Source of the DNA: Candidatus Bathyarchaeota archaeon
Lineage (GTDB): Archaea > Thermoproteota > Bathyarchaeia > Bathyarchaeales > Bathycorpusculaceae
Assembly: GCA_022865885.1 (NCBI GenBank)
Contig: JALHSQ010000031.1
Span: 1-63,904, forward strand
Direction of reading: 5' to 3'
Length of the DNA: 63,904 nucleotides
Both the position numbers and the translations under genes were made by a program. Positions within the stretch are counted from its first letter, which is position 1. Each line of letters begins with the position of its first letter. This document shows, in pieces, positions 27,283 to 34,707 of this stretch. The notes under the pieces are model-generated. The model did no database searches and was not told the origin of the DNA. It worked only from the letters and a program-made list of their open reading frames with translations.

Positions 27283-27403
27283 GCAGCGGTCGCCAAGCCA
27301 GGTCAAAGGCGAAGGACTCAAGATCGCATGTGGCTTGGAAAAGCCCCAATGAGATATCCTTTCCCGTAGGGGTTCGCTGGTTCAAATCCGGCCCGCTGCA
27401 CCA
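27283..27403 (+). tRNA. tRNA-Leu (anticodon CAA) with intron
   Basis: The acceptor arm GCAGCGG pairs perfectly with CCGCTGC near the 3' end. The D arm is GCC...GGC; the anticodon stem is AAGGA with TCCTT, and the loop is CTCAAGA, giving anticodon CAA. A long variable arm (CCC-GTA-GGG) marks a class II tRNA, and the T arm GCTGG-TTCAAAT-CCGGC follows. The discriminator A and CCA are encoded (27400-27403). A 33-base intron interrupts the loop after position 37. Confidence 0.93.
27323..27355 (+). other. Intron in the tRNA-Leu anticodon loop
   Basis: The 33 bases between anticodon-loop position 37 (G27322) and position 38 (A27356). Because intron and second exon both begin with AT, the cut could shift by two bases. 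The intron holds the hairpin GGCTTGGAAAAGCC. Placement at 37/38 is the canonical site cut by the archaeal splicing endonuclease. Confidence 0.8.
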
Positions 27404-28144
27404 CAATCTGCTTAGTGCGTTCTTGATCAACTAGTGTGTCGCGACATAATTCAGAGAATTGGTACTCGAAGACTCAGAACGCTCATGGATTCTATGGATT
27501 TTGGAGTAGCAGCGGGGACACGATGCCAAGAGAATAGGAGTTTACTGCTTTCTGCTGCACTTGCATTTTCAACATCATCACTTTGTTTGTATTCCAGTTG
27601 TACACATAGGTAGAAACATTTTATTAAGACTCAATATACAAGATATACTCCAGAGGCTTAAGGCATGGGAAGAACCTCAGAAAAAGAACCAAAAAAGGAC
27701 ACCGGAGAAATGGAGTTCAAATTGCTCACAGATTCTTACGAAGTAATATGCGACCTCATAGGCAACGAATCCATAGCCCGTAGAAGTGCACGTGCGTAAG
27801 AGAGAATCCGTCTGTTCAGATGACACCGATCAAAGTGCAAGAATATACTAATGCAAATTCTGACTGAAACGTAAGTCTGCGCAAAAGGGAATTCTCGTGA
27901 AACACAGGCAAAAGCAGACAACTAGCTTTTCATCTATTGATTTCACACGACTCTGACCAAGTTAAATATTGCATAATCGGTTTCTTTTGGAACCAGATGT
28001 AGTTCACTGCCTGAAGTCTTAGCCACATTGGAAGAGGATCATTCTTTTTGAAAAATCAAACATTGACGTGAACCAAGCAAAGATTATATCGGCCGCGCAT
28101 TACAGACAACACTAATGATGCAATGAGCGAAAAGGCGAATCTAA
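27404..28144. other. Gene-poor stretch between tRNA-Leu and nadA
   Basis: About 740 bases with no recognised gene. A short open frame at 27665-27799 is listed separately. Frames elsewhere are short and not protein-like. TTATATCGG at about 28085 is a possible TATA element for nadA, about 60 bases before its start. I see no tRNA or other known RNA here. Confidence 0.4.
27665..27799 (+). CDS. Possible 44-residue protein
   Basis: MGRTSEKEPKKDTGEMEFKL begins a short frame with a charged N terminus followed by an amphipathic stretch (LLTDSYEVICDLIGNE) and a basic end. TTTTATTAAG about 45 bases upstream could be a TATA box, and AGAGGC lies before the ATG. The amino-acid mix is protein-like but the frame is short and there is no family match, so it may be chance. 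Confidence 0.25.
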   Translation: MGRTSEKEPKKDTGEMEFKLLTDSYEVICDLIGNESIARRSARA

Positions 28145-29056
28145 GTGTCTTTAATTGATGAAATACGTCGGTTGAAGAAAGAAAGAAATGCCATAATTCT
28201 GGCGCATAATTATCAGCGGCCGGAGATCCAAGATGTAGCAGATTACGTTGGCGATAGCATAGAGCTTAGTAGAAAAGCTATGGATGAGAAAGACGCTGAA
28301 ACGATAGTTTTCGCCGCTGTGGATTTCATGGCAGAATCCGCTGCGATCCTGAATCCAGATAAAAGAGTGTTGTTGCCAACTCTTGGCGCCCGTTGCCCTA
28401 TGGCTCAAATGCTTACCATTGATGAGATCAAACGCGCCAAGACAGCTCACCCGCAAGCTCCACTGGTACTGTACGTCAATACGTTGGCTTCTGCCAAGGC
28501 CTATTGCGATATATGCTGCACATCTGCAAATGCCGTGGAAGTCATAGAGTCTTTAGATGCCGAGACAGTGCTTTTTGGGCCAGACCGCAACTTGGCTGAA
28601 TTTGTTCAGAGAAAAACCGGAAAGACTATCATACCGATTCCAGAATGGGGTTTTTGCCCAACGCATTTGCTCTTTCAACCTGAGGACGTGCAAATACTCA
28701 AGATCCAATACCCTGATGCAGTAGTCATGGTTCATCCAGAATGCAGCACGGAGACGCAGAAGGCGGCTGACTTCATCGGAAGCACCTCTCAAATGTGCCG
28801 TTATGCAAGAGAGACTCAAGCCAAGACGCTCATCGTGGGAACTGAAGAAGGGCTTTTGCATCGCTTGAGAAAGGACAACCCTACGAAGACCTTTGTTCTT
28901 GCTTATGAAGGAGCGATCTGTCCGAATATGAAATCGAACACCCTTGATAGACTCTACAAGTCGCTGAAGGAAGAAAAGAATCTTATCACTGTACCTGAAC
29001 CAGTAGCTAAACAAGCTAGGAAAGCGTTGGAAAGAATGCTCGAGTTAAAGAAGTGA
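28145..29056 (+). CDS. nadA: Quinolinate synthase A
   Basis: Condenses iminoaspartate with dihydroxyacetone phosphate to make quinolinate for NAD synthesis, using an oxygen-sensitive [4Fe-4S] cluster. The three cluster cysteines are in the usual places: Cys84 (GARCPMA), Cys171 (WGFCPTH) and Cys259 (EGAICPN). Other family blocks are ILAHNYQRPEIQDVADYVGDS near the N terminus, VYVNT-type LYVNTLASAKA, and VHPECS. At 303 residues it has the short archaeal/Thermotoga-type length. The GTG start puts the family N terminus in register. nadB or aspartate dehydrogenase and nadC are not in this window. Confidence 0.96.
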   Translation: MSLIDEIRRLKKERNAIILAHNYQRPEIQDVADYVGDSIELSRKAMDEKDAETIVFAAVDFMAESAAILNPDKRVLLPTLGARCPMAQMLTIDEIKRAKTAHPQAPLVLYVNTLASAKAYCDICCTSANAVEVIESLDAETVLFGPDRNLAEFVQRKTGKTIIPIPEWGFCPTHLLFQPEDVQILKIQYPDAVVMVHPECSTETQKAADFIGSTSQMCRYARETQAKTLIVGTEEGLLHRLRKDNPTKTFVLAYEGAICPNMKSNTLDRLYKSLKEEKNLITVPEPVAKQARKALERMLELKK

Positions 29057-29175
29057 AGGGCATTCATGATTCGAAGATCGGTAGCTACTGATCCGTGAAT
29101 CTCCTTTTCAGCTTTACGGTTGACTATAACAAACTAACTCTATATGCGCCAGGAGGCCGAGACCTAATATGCTAA

Positions 29176-29388
29176 ATGGTCACATCCAAATCGCCAAGCC
29201 TAAAAAATCAATCTGAAGAAGTTCAACAGAAGACTCATTTCATTCCAAAACTCTTTAAGAAACAGCTGACCGCTTCTGTAAGTGACCATCGCGAACAGTT
29301 TATATCCGACGAAAACGAAGAACTGAAACGTACTAGAAAGGAGAGACTAAACGGACTCAGAAAAACAAAGCGAAAAAGGGTGAGATGA
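29176..29388 (+). CDS. Small basic protein upstream of thioredoxin
   Basis: A 70-residue, lysine/arginine-rich protein (ending RTRKERLNGLRKTKRKRVR). Its TGA overlaps the thioredoxin ATG (ATGA), which supports it being translated as the first gene of the thioredoxin operon. It has no recognisable domain, no cysteines and no membrane helix, and is probably disordered or nucleic-acid binding. Confidence 0.45.
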   Translation: MVTSKSPSLKNQSEEVQQKTHFIPKLFKKQLTASVSDHREQFISDENEELKRTRKERLNGLRKTKRKRVR

Positions 29389-29711
29389 TCATAGAACCGA
29401 TCCACGTTACTGATTCAAGCTTTGACAACATAGTCAACAAGCATTCTTTGGCCTTGATTGATTTCTGGGCTTCTTGGTGTGGTCCATGCCGTGCTCTGGC
29501 CCCTGTCATAGAGGAGTTAGCTGGAGAATATGCTGGCAATATCTTCGTAGGAAAGCTGAACGTTGATGAGAATCCTACAACAGCCGAGCGTTTCCAAGTT
29601 TTCAGCATTCCCACGGTAGTAGTACTGAAAAGTGGAAAGGAAGTTGAAAGAATAGTGGGATGCGTCCCAAAAGATTATATTGAAAAAGCCATAAGGAAGC
29701 AATTGGGATAG
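29385..29711 (+). CDS. trxA: Thioredoxin
   Basis: Small disulfide reductase of the cytoplasm. The active site WCGPC has cysteines 32 and 35, inside LIDFWASWCGPCRAL. The buried Asp (residue 26) and the cis-proline block (FSIPTVVVLKSG) are present. At 108 residues it is a complete single-domain thioredoxin. The start overlaps the upstream small basic gene by four bases, and a 46-residue membrane protein follows seven bases after the stop, so these form one operon. No thioredoxin reductase is encoded nearby. Confidence 0.95.
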   Translation: MIIEPIHVTDSSFDNIVNKHSLALIDFWASWCGPCRALAPVIEELAGEYAGNIFVGKLNVDENPTTAERFQVFSIPTVVVLKSGKEVERIVGCVPKDYIEKAIRKQLG

Positions 29712-29718
29712 GAAAAAC

Positions 29719-29859
29719 ATGGAGATTTCAGAACGCAGAATTATCGGAGCGTTGCTGCTTCTGTTGGGCGTTTCTTTCCTGGCAGCAAGCATGTACACTG
29801 GCCAAATGGATTCAATCGTGAAAATGCTGAGCAATGCTTTCAAAACTGTCGTTGCATAG
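29719..29859 (+). CDS. 46-residue single-helix membrane protein after thioredoxin
   Basis: MEISERRIIGALLLLLGVSF starts a tiny protein with one strong hydrophobic helix (about residues 9-26) and a short polar C-terminal tail. It begins seven bases after the thioredoxin stop, with GGGATAGGAAA before the ATG, so it should be cotranscribed with trxA. The function is unknown; position suggests a membrane-linked partner in the same redox unit. Confidence 0.6.
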   Translation: MEISERRIIGALLLLLGVSFLAASMYTGQMDSIVKMLSNAFKTVVA

Positions 29860-29927
29860 CAAGACTGAATCCCTAGACCCCCACTATCGCGTAAGATCAA
29901 GAGTCGTCTTGTGAATGGGCTGTTAAA

Positions 29928-30500
29928 ATGACCCCACCAATAATCGAAAGTGGCGACGCAGAAAATGAGGCAATTCTGGAGACAGCAAGGCTTATGCTAG
30001 CTGCAGTAAGAACAGCTCCGAAATCAGCGGGCATAGACGATGTTCTGAGCTTGATCATCTACGGTAAAGAGAAAGAGGCGGTTGCAGACAAGATGGAGCA
30101 GATAGCAGAAGAACGCATGCAAGAAGGATTCAAGCGAGATGCAAAAAACGTTAGAGATTCGGAAGCTATCATTGTTGTTGGAGTCAGAGGAGCGAAAAGC
30201 TTTGGTCTAGACTGCGGCGCCTGTGGCTATGAAACATGCAAAGAATTCGAGGATAAGCAAAATAGAAAGGGACGCGACTTTGTAGGTCCAACATGTTTAT
30301 TCAAAGCCTTAGATCTAGGAATAGCCTTAGGTTCGGCGGCGAAGACTGCTAGCGTATTGAATGTTGATAACCGTATAATGTATCGTGCCGGAACGGCAGC
30401 ACTGATGCTCGGATGGTTACCTGAAGCAACTGTCGCAATGGGGATTCCAATATCAGCCAAAGGCAAAAGCATCTACTTTGACAGGCCTGCACGAGTATAA
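29928..30500 (+). CDS. DUF2148 ferredoxin-domain protein
   Basis: A 190-residue protein of the DUF2148 family, whose C-terminal region resembles an iron-sulfur domain. Cysteines 96, 99 and 104 (LDCGACGYETC) and Cys123 (GPTCLFKA) form a plausible [4Fe-4S] site. Conserved surrounding features are the N-terminal ENEAILETARLMLAAVRTAPKS and the C-terminal ALGSAAKTASVLNVDNRIMYRAG and GIPISAKGKSIYFDR blocks. The family is widespread in anaerobes, and its reaction has not been established. It lies 68 bases after the thioredoxin operon on the same strand, possibly cotranscribed. Confidence 0.88.
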   Translation: MTPPIIESGDAENEAILETARLMLAAVRTAPKSAGIDDVLSLIIYGKEKEAVADKMEQIAEERMQEGFKRDAKNVRDSEAIIVVGVRGAKSFGLDCGACGYETCKEFEDKQNRKGRDFVGPTCLFKALDLGIALGSAAKTASVLNVDNRIMYRAGTAALMLGWLPEATVAMGIPISAKGKSIYFDRPARV

Positions 30501-30721
30501 TTGCTCTGCAGTCTGGAAATCAGTCCTACTCTCCAAGCATCTCAACCTCGAATGTGGTTTTCTTGGAAGCGTGAAGAAAAAAGACTTGTTTTCATCAAGA
30601 TCAGCTTCTTGGTGTCCGATATTTGATTCGGCGTCATGCAAAAAGAGGTAATTGTGTTGTGAGACAAAGCTAATGCTAGAGTATGCTGCCATTGAGCTGA
30701 ATCAATCTGCGTGAAACGAGT

Positions 30722-31144
30722 CTACGCGTATCTCTTTCTGAAGTTTTCCTTGAAAACCTCAACCCTTGTTTCTTCTTCTAACTGATTTTGTCGTGCAGTT
30801 TCCTTTTCGATTCTCTCTTTTCCTTTTTTGGCGACGAGGTTGTACGCCTCAACGGTCTTATTGGTTTCCTTTATTACTTGCTTGATCCATTCGAGTTTTT
30901 CTCCAAACTCGTCTGGAGTTGTAACAAGTCTAAGTCGTTCGCCTACAACGAAGAGTTTCCTATCCCACAAGTTTCTACTTGACCTCCAAGTGTATTCAAA
31001 GATGTCTTGCCAGACATGATCAGGCACTGAATCTAAGGAAAGGTCAATGATGCAAGCGTTAGAGAAACGGCGATCTTTAGTCGTCTTTACATTCTCCATG
31101 TTCATAGCTGTCGTTAGCAAAACTTTTCTTACTGGTTCTTCCAT
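30722..31144 (-). CDS. Unknown soluble protein
   Basis: About 140 residues from the ATG at 31144 (MEEPVRKVLLTTAMNMENVK); a TTG at 31198 would add 18 residues. An N-terminal basic/beta part is followed by FEYTWRSSRNLWDRKLFVVGERLRL and a long charged helix, with C-terminal KKGKERIEKETARQNQLEEE typical of a coiled coil. There is no signal, membrane helix or known motif. It is convergent with the DUF2148 gene and isolated otherwise. Confidence 0.6.
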   Translation of the reverse strand: MEEPVRKVLLTTAMNMENVKTTKDRRFSNACIIDLSLDSVPDHVWQDIFEYTWRSSRNLWDRKLFVVGERLRLVTTPDEFGEKLEWIKQVIKETNKTVEAYNLVAKKGKERIEKETARQNQLEEETRVEVFKENFRKRYA

Positions 31145-31468
31145 ATTTCTGCCCAGTATACAGTAGTTTTGTCTTAGTCCAAAAACTATGCGGGCCAAGC
31201 GTGATGGTCTTACTTGCGATCTCTGATAGACCTAAGGACAACCTGGGTCTCTAATCATTTAGATCAAGATATGAAAAGACCGCGCTTAGTCTTACTCAAC
31301 TTCACAGGTTTCTGCTAAAACATGCACTCTCTAACACGAGTTCGCATCATCTTCCGAAGGCAATGTATGTGAAGCAACGCTATCAAGTGATAACGGAGGA
31401 ACTACAAAGAGGAATTCTCTAAAGGAACTACCCAGTCACTCAGGAACTTAGCAGTGTTGTACAGAAGC

Positions 31469-32074
31469 TTAGTCTTGAGTCTTCATTTTTTCATACATCT
31501 TCTCAAAGGTCCACCGGATGCTTGATTTCAGTTCTCTTAAGCGATCTAGATCGATATTCTTAATGAAAATCTCGCGAATAATGTCTCCTTCTCTTACAAC
31601 ATTGTATGAGAGCATCTTGTCTGACTGTAGCTGTTCTCTTCTGACTAACTCGTTATCTCTTTCTTGCATCTTGGCTAGGACTCTCTCTATTAGAAATTGA
31701 TTAAAGGGTGGAGTATTAACGTTGAAGTTCTTATCTCCTGCTGGAAGCGCACGCAAAGAATCCTCGGTGACGTGAAGAATTGCCAGTATTTCACCCGAGG
31801 CTGCCTTTAATTCGATGACGTTCTCAGATGAGGTTGTATGCTCGCCTACGGCTTCAGGCTTGACGACATTCTCTTCTCTTGCCGGCGAGGATTCTAGTAC
31901 ACTAGGTTCTTTCGTCATCTCGATGCGTTTGAATCCTTTCTCTAACAGAATCGAATTCACTGTTTCAAGAGTTACTTTTAGGTCATCCAGTTCTGTCTGC
32001 AATTCCGTGATTTTACTCTCGAGTTTTTCCTTGAAAACAACAAGTTTTCTTATCTTTTCAGGGTTCTGGGACAT
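31469..32074 (-). CDS. Coiled-coil protein of unknown function
   Basis: A 201-residue protein with an N-terminal coiled coil (about residues 5-45, KLVVFKEKLESKITELQTEL and onward), a variable polar linker (about 50-85) and a compact C-terminal domain (about 87-195) with the block HVTEDSLRALPAGDKNFNVN, then VREGDIIREIFIKN and a closing helix. The arrangement resembles a family of small archaeal proteins of unknown role; I cannot name it with certainty. Alone on its strand, 73 bases after the next unknown gene. Confidence 0.65.
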   Translation of the reverse strand: MSQNPEKIRKLVVFKEKLESKITELQTELDDLKVTLETVNSILLEKGFKRIEMTKEPSVLESSPAREENVVKPEAVGEHTTSSENVIELKAASGEILAILHVTEDSLRALPAGDKNFNVNTPPFNQFLIERVLAKMQERDNELVRREQLQSDKMLSYNVVREGDIIREIFIKNIDLDRLRELKSSIRWTFEKMYEKMKTQD

Positions 32075-32146
32075 CTCGCCTTCACAGGCATTACTATACA
32101 GAGGTTTGGTTTATCAACTCTTTGAAGGCTTTCAGCTGGATATGCG

Positions 32147-32653
32147 TTAGGATATCTCTGCAATGGTACAATCGTCAGTGGTGACGTCAGTTTCAGATGC
32201 AATCGGGATAGGTCTGAAGCTAACTCCTAATTCGTTCGTCAGAAAGCTTTCAAAATCTCTGAAGACTTGGCTATCGGTGCGGTTCTGTTTGGCGCACTGA
32301 TTCGTACTATCCGTCATGAGACTTAAATCGTACACAGCGATTCTGCTGGTCAAATCAGCGTCGTCAGTAATTGCTTTGATAAGGGTTTCCGGAAAGGGTT
32401 CTGAGAGTAGCCATGCCGTATATGAGGGTTCAACGACTTGGTAGGATAGTCCTTTGCGAACAATGCATCTCTTGTTTGAGGCTATTCTCTTGAAAGAAGA
32501 AGTGTGAACAGTCTTTGTCCATAGAAAATTGTGATAGTCACCATTCGCCTTGATCCAGTCGTACCATTCCGAGGTTTCCCAGCCCTTGCGTTGACACAAT
32601 TCCTTGAACTGTGTTAAGATTTCCAAGATTTTTGGAATGTTCATTTTCATCAT
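32147..32653 (-). CDS. Unknown soluble protein
   Basis: A 168-residue protein (MMKMNIPKILEILTQFKELC onward) with an aromatic-rich middle (WYDWIKANGDYHNFLWTK) and a basic stretch KRIASNKRCIVRKGLSY. No signal, membrane helix, metal site or known motif. It lies immediately upstream of the coiled-coil gene on the same strand with a 72-base gap, so the two may be cotranscribed. Confidence 0.6.
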   Translation of the reverse strand: MMKMNIPKILEILTQFKELCQRKGWETSEWYDWIKANGDYHNFLWTKTVHTSSFKRIASNKRCIVRKGLSYQVVEPSYTAWLLSEPFPETLIKAITDDADLTSRIAVYDLSLMTDSTNQCAKQNRTDSQVFRDFESFLTNELGVSFRPIPIASETDVTTDDCTIAEIS

Positions 32654-32926
32654 GAACCTTTGGAATTATCTTCTAGAACAATATTCTATTAGTCAGCGGC
32701 AAATTTAAACTTTCTCGCGGGATTGACCTCCAAGATTCTGGGTGTTGCCTCATGTTTTCGGAAATTTGTAGGCGTTTGTGGTATCACCTCGACGATTTTA
32801 CGAGATTGATCAGTATAGAAGATTGGAAGAGAAAATAGGGTTGCCTTAACATAGGAAGGAATAAATCTTGATAAGAATCCCATAAGATGGAGAGGCATAA
32901 CCCAATTGCGGGTTGGAGACAAGAGT

Positions 32927-33397
32927 ATGGTTCTTGACGGGACAGACTTCAGAATACTAGAGATGCTGCAAGAAGATGCTAGACAGACATATGCGGCGAT
33001 TGGCAAACGTTTGGGAATGGCTCATTCAACGATCTATGATAGAATAAAACGAATGGAAAAACAAGGCGTGATCAAGAAATACATGGCTTTGGTAGATACT
33101 GAAAAGGCTGGCGTGAAAGCAATCGTTGCCATCTTGACGATTTACACGGATCCTAAGGAGAGTGAGCGAGTTGCGGAAAAATTGTGTGAAAAACGCCAAG
33201 TTCTGGAAGTGTATGCATCCTTGTCAGAAGAGCTTCTCATCATAGCAAAAGTCATCGCGGAGAGCCAAGAATCGCTGCATGATTTCATCGCTGATTCAAT
33301 AGCACCGTTGTCTGGTGTTATGAGAATTCGTACATCGATTATCACAAGAAAAATCAAGGAAGCGCAAACTACCATGTTTAATGGCCGAAAAGGTTAA
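32927..33397 (+). CDS. Lrp/AsnC-family transcriptional regulator
   Basis: An N-terminal helix-turn-helix (DFRILEMLQEDARQTYAAIGKRLGMAHSTIYDRIKRME) is followed by a RAM-type effector/oligomer domain (about residues 65-145). The DNA-binding half is very well preserved. The ATG at 32927 is chosen, with GGAGAC about ten bases before it; a TTG at 32906 is upstream. Such proteins control amino-acid or central metabolism in archaea; which genes it controls cannot be read here. A DUF5752 gene follows 42 bases downstream. Confidence 0.93.
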   Translation: MVLDGTDFRILEMLQEDARQTYAAIGKRLGMAHSTIYDRIKRMEKQGVIKKYMALVDTEKAGVKAIVAILTIYTDPKESERVAEKLCEKRQVLEVYASLSEELLIIAKVIAESQESLHDFIADSIAPLSGVMRIRTSIITRKIKEAQTTMFNGRKG

Positions 33398-33439
33398 CTT
33401 CTGATAGAGAGGCAACTAAGGTTATTGGAGAGGATAAGC

Positions 33440-33766
33440 ATGAAAGATGAAGCAAGCATGAAGATCCTTAAGCCAGTTCCTCGGGAAAAGGCATTTTACT
33501 TTTTCACTTCTATCGGAAACTATACCGGCACAAGCGCCGCATCTTTGAAAGAGTTTATGGAGAAAATAAGCGTTGTAGATGTGAAGTCTTTAGAATTCCA
33601 TCTTCTTCGGAGGGATTTCGAAAAATGGGTTTCAGAGGTTCTGCAGGACAAGGAGTTGGCAGCGGAGTTTAGGAAGTTACAGGAAGCCAATTTGACAGGC
33701 TACCCTCTTCGGAGCCGGTTATATGTCGAGGTTTCCAGGCGCTTGAAAAACTTGAACTCAGCTTAA
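33440..33766 (+). CDS. DUF5752-family protein
   Basis: A 108-residue protein matching an archaeal/bacterial family recognised by KILKPVPREKAFYFFTSIGNYTG at the N terminus and SLEFHLLRRDFEKWVSEVLQD in the middle. The function is unknown. The ATG at 33440 has GGAGAGG before it; a TTG at 33425 would add five residues. It follows the Lrp regulator on the same strand and overlaps the end of the convergent caspase-like gene by four bases. Confidence 0.75.
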   Translation: MKDEASMKILKPVPREKAFYFFTSIGNYTGTSAASLKEFMEKISVVDVKSLEFHLLRRDFEKWVSEVLQDKELAAEFRKLQEANLTGYPLRSRLYVEVSRRLKNLNSA

Positions 33767-34617
33767 CTCAGTGTTTTCTGGAAACGCTTTTCTAGAATCG
33801 TTATCGCCGCAGCCTCCGCTTTGGTTCCGTTAGTGCTTCCTCTGTAGCTTGGGATGCGATATTCTGCGGTTTCAGAAACTGTCTTTGGGTAGAAATCCAG
33901 CTTGCTTGGTCCCCACTCACTGACATATTGAGGTATTTTGTTGATAGCTTCGCCGACAGTGTTGTTTTCATTGATCAAATGTTGTAACAAGAGGGTGGTT
34001 GCACCATCATTATCGGATTCGTTGACCCATCCGTCCCAGCTTATGAACACCTTTGCGCCTTTCTCCACAAAGGCTTCGGCTGTACCGTAGTAGTTTTCCT
34101 TTAACCCGTTGCAGCTCATCAATATGATGACCGTGTCATCGAATCTGCCTGTCATGCACTCCGTAACGAATTTGGGAGTTATCGCAAAATACAGTATCGG
34201 GTCGCCAGTGATGTTGCACAGTTTTAGCTGATCGTTTGAGTACTGGTCGTAGTTTCTTGAGCCGTCTCTTTCCGAAGTAGATATGGCGACATACTTGGAC
34301 TCGTCTAAAGCAGAGTGCGCTCTCCAAATTATTAGTTTGTATCCCATGGAGGACAAGGTCTTGTAGTTTTCTACGGTGGCATTGTCTGAGTAGTAGTCAG
34401 CCTTGGAGAAGCGCATGGAGAGCAATGCCTTTGTATCATCGATGAAAGTTTGGTTAACGTAGCGGGAACTGTTGCTAAGTCTGGAGCTACTCAATTGATC
34501 TATGATTGCGGCTCGCGGTTCACCTGGCACTGAAGAATAGTAATAGAAGAGAACAGTTGCCAAGAGTGTTACAACTGCAATCGACGTTATCAAGTAGAGT
34601 AGTGTCTTTTTGATCAC
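33763..34617 (-). CDS. Membrane-anchored caspase-fold (clan CD-like) protein
   Basis: A 284-residue protein with an N-terminal membrane anchor (residues 7-28) and an extracellular domain. The dyad of clan CD peptidases can be placed: His101 at the end of a strand (KLIIWRAHSAL) and Cys169 at the end of another (VIILMSCNG), followed by the YGTAEAFVEKGAKVFISW helix and strand typical of CHAT, gingipain and caspase folds. A later helix, ATTLLLQHLINENNTVGEAI, also fits. A protease role is inferred from this arrangement; no substrate is known. It sits between housekeeping genes and the surface cluster and may be part of it. Confidence 0.65.
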   Translation of the reverse strand: MIKKTLLYLITSIAVVTLLATVLFYYYSSVPGEPRAAIIDQLSSSRLSNSSRYVNQTFIDDTKALLSMRFSKADYYSDNATVENYKTLSSMGYKLIIWRAHSALDESKYVAISTSERDGSRNYDQYSNDQLKLCNITGDPILYFAITPKFVTECMTGRFDDTVIILMSCNGLKENYYGTAEAFVEKGAKVFISWDGWVNESDNDGATTLLLQHLINENNTVGEAINKIPQYVSEWGPSKLDFYPKTVSETAEYRIPSYRGSTNGTKAEAAAITILEKRFQKTLS

Positions 34618-34707
34618 AGGTCTTTCACTCTTGTCGCTTGCATTCCCATCGTTGATCTAGTGATCTCTAAACGACTGTGGACATAATGAGGGAAAAGGAG
34701 AATATTT

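Noticed and set aside
30453-30692. 79-residue minus-strand frame after the DUF2148 gene
   Set aside because: Overlaps the conserved end of DUF2148, has no ribosome site and no protein-like features.
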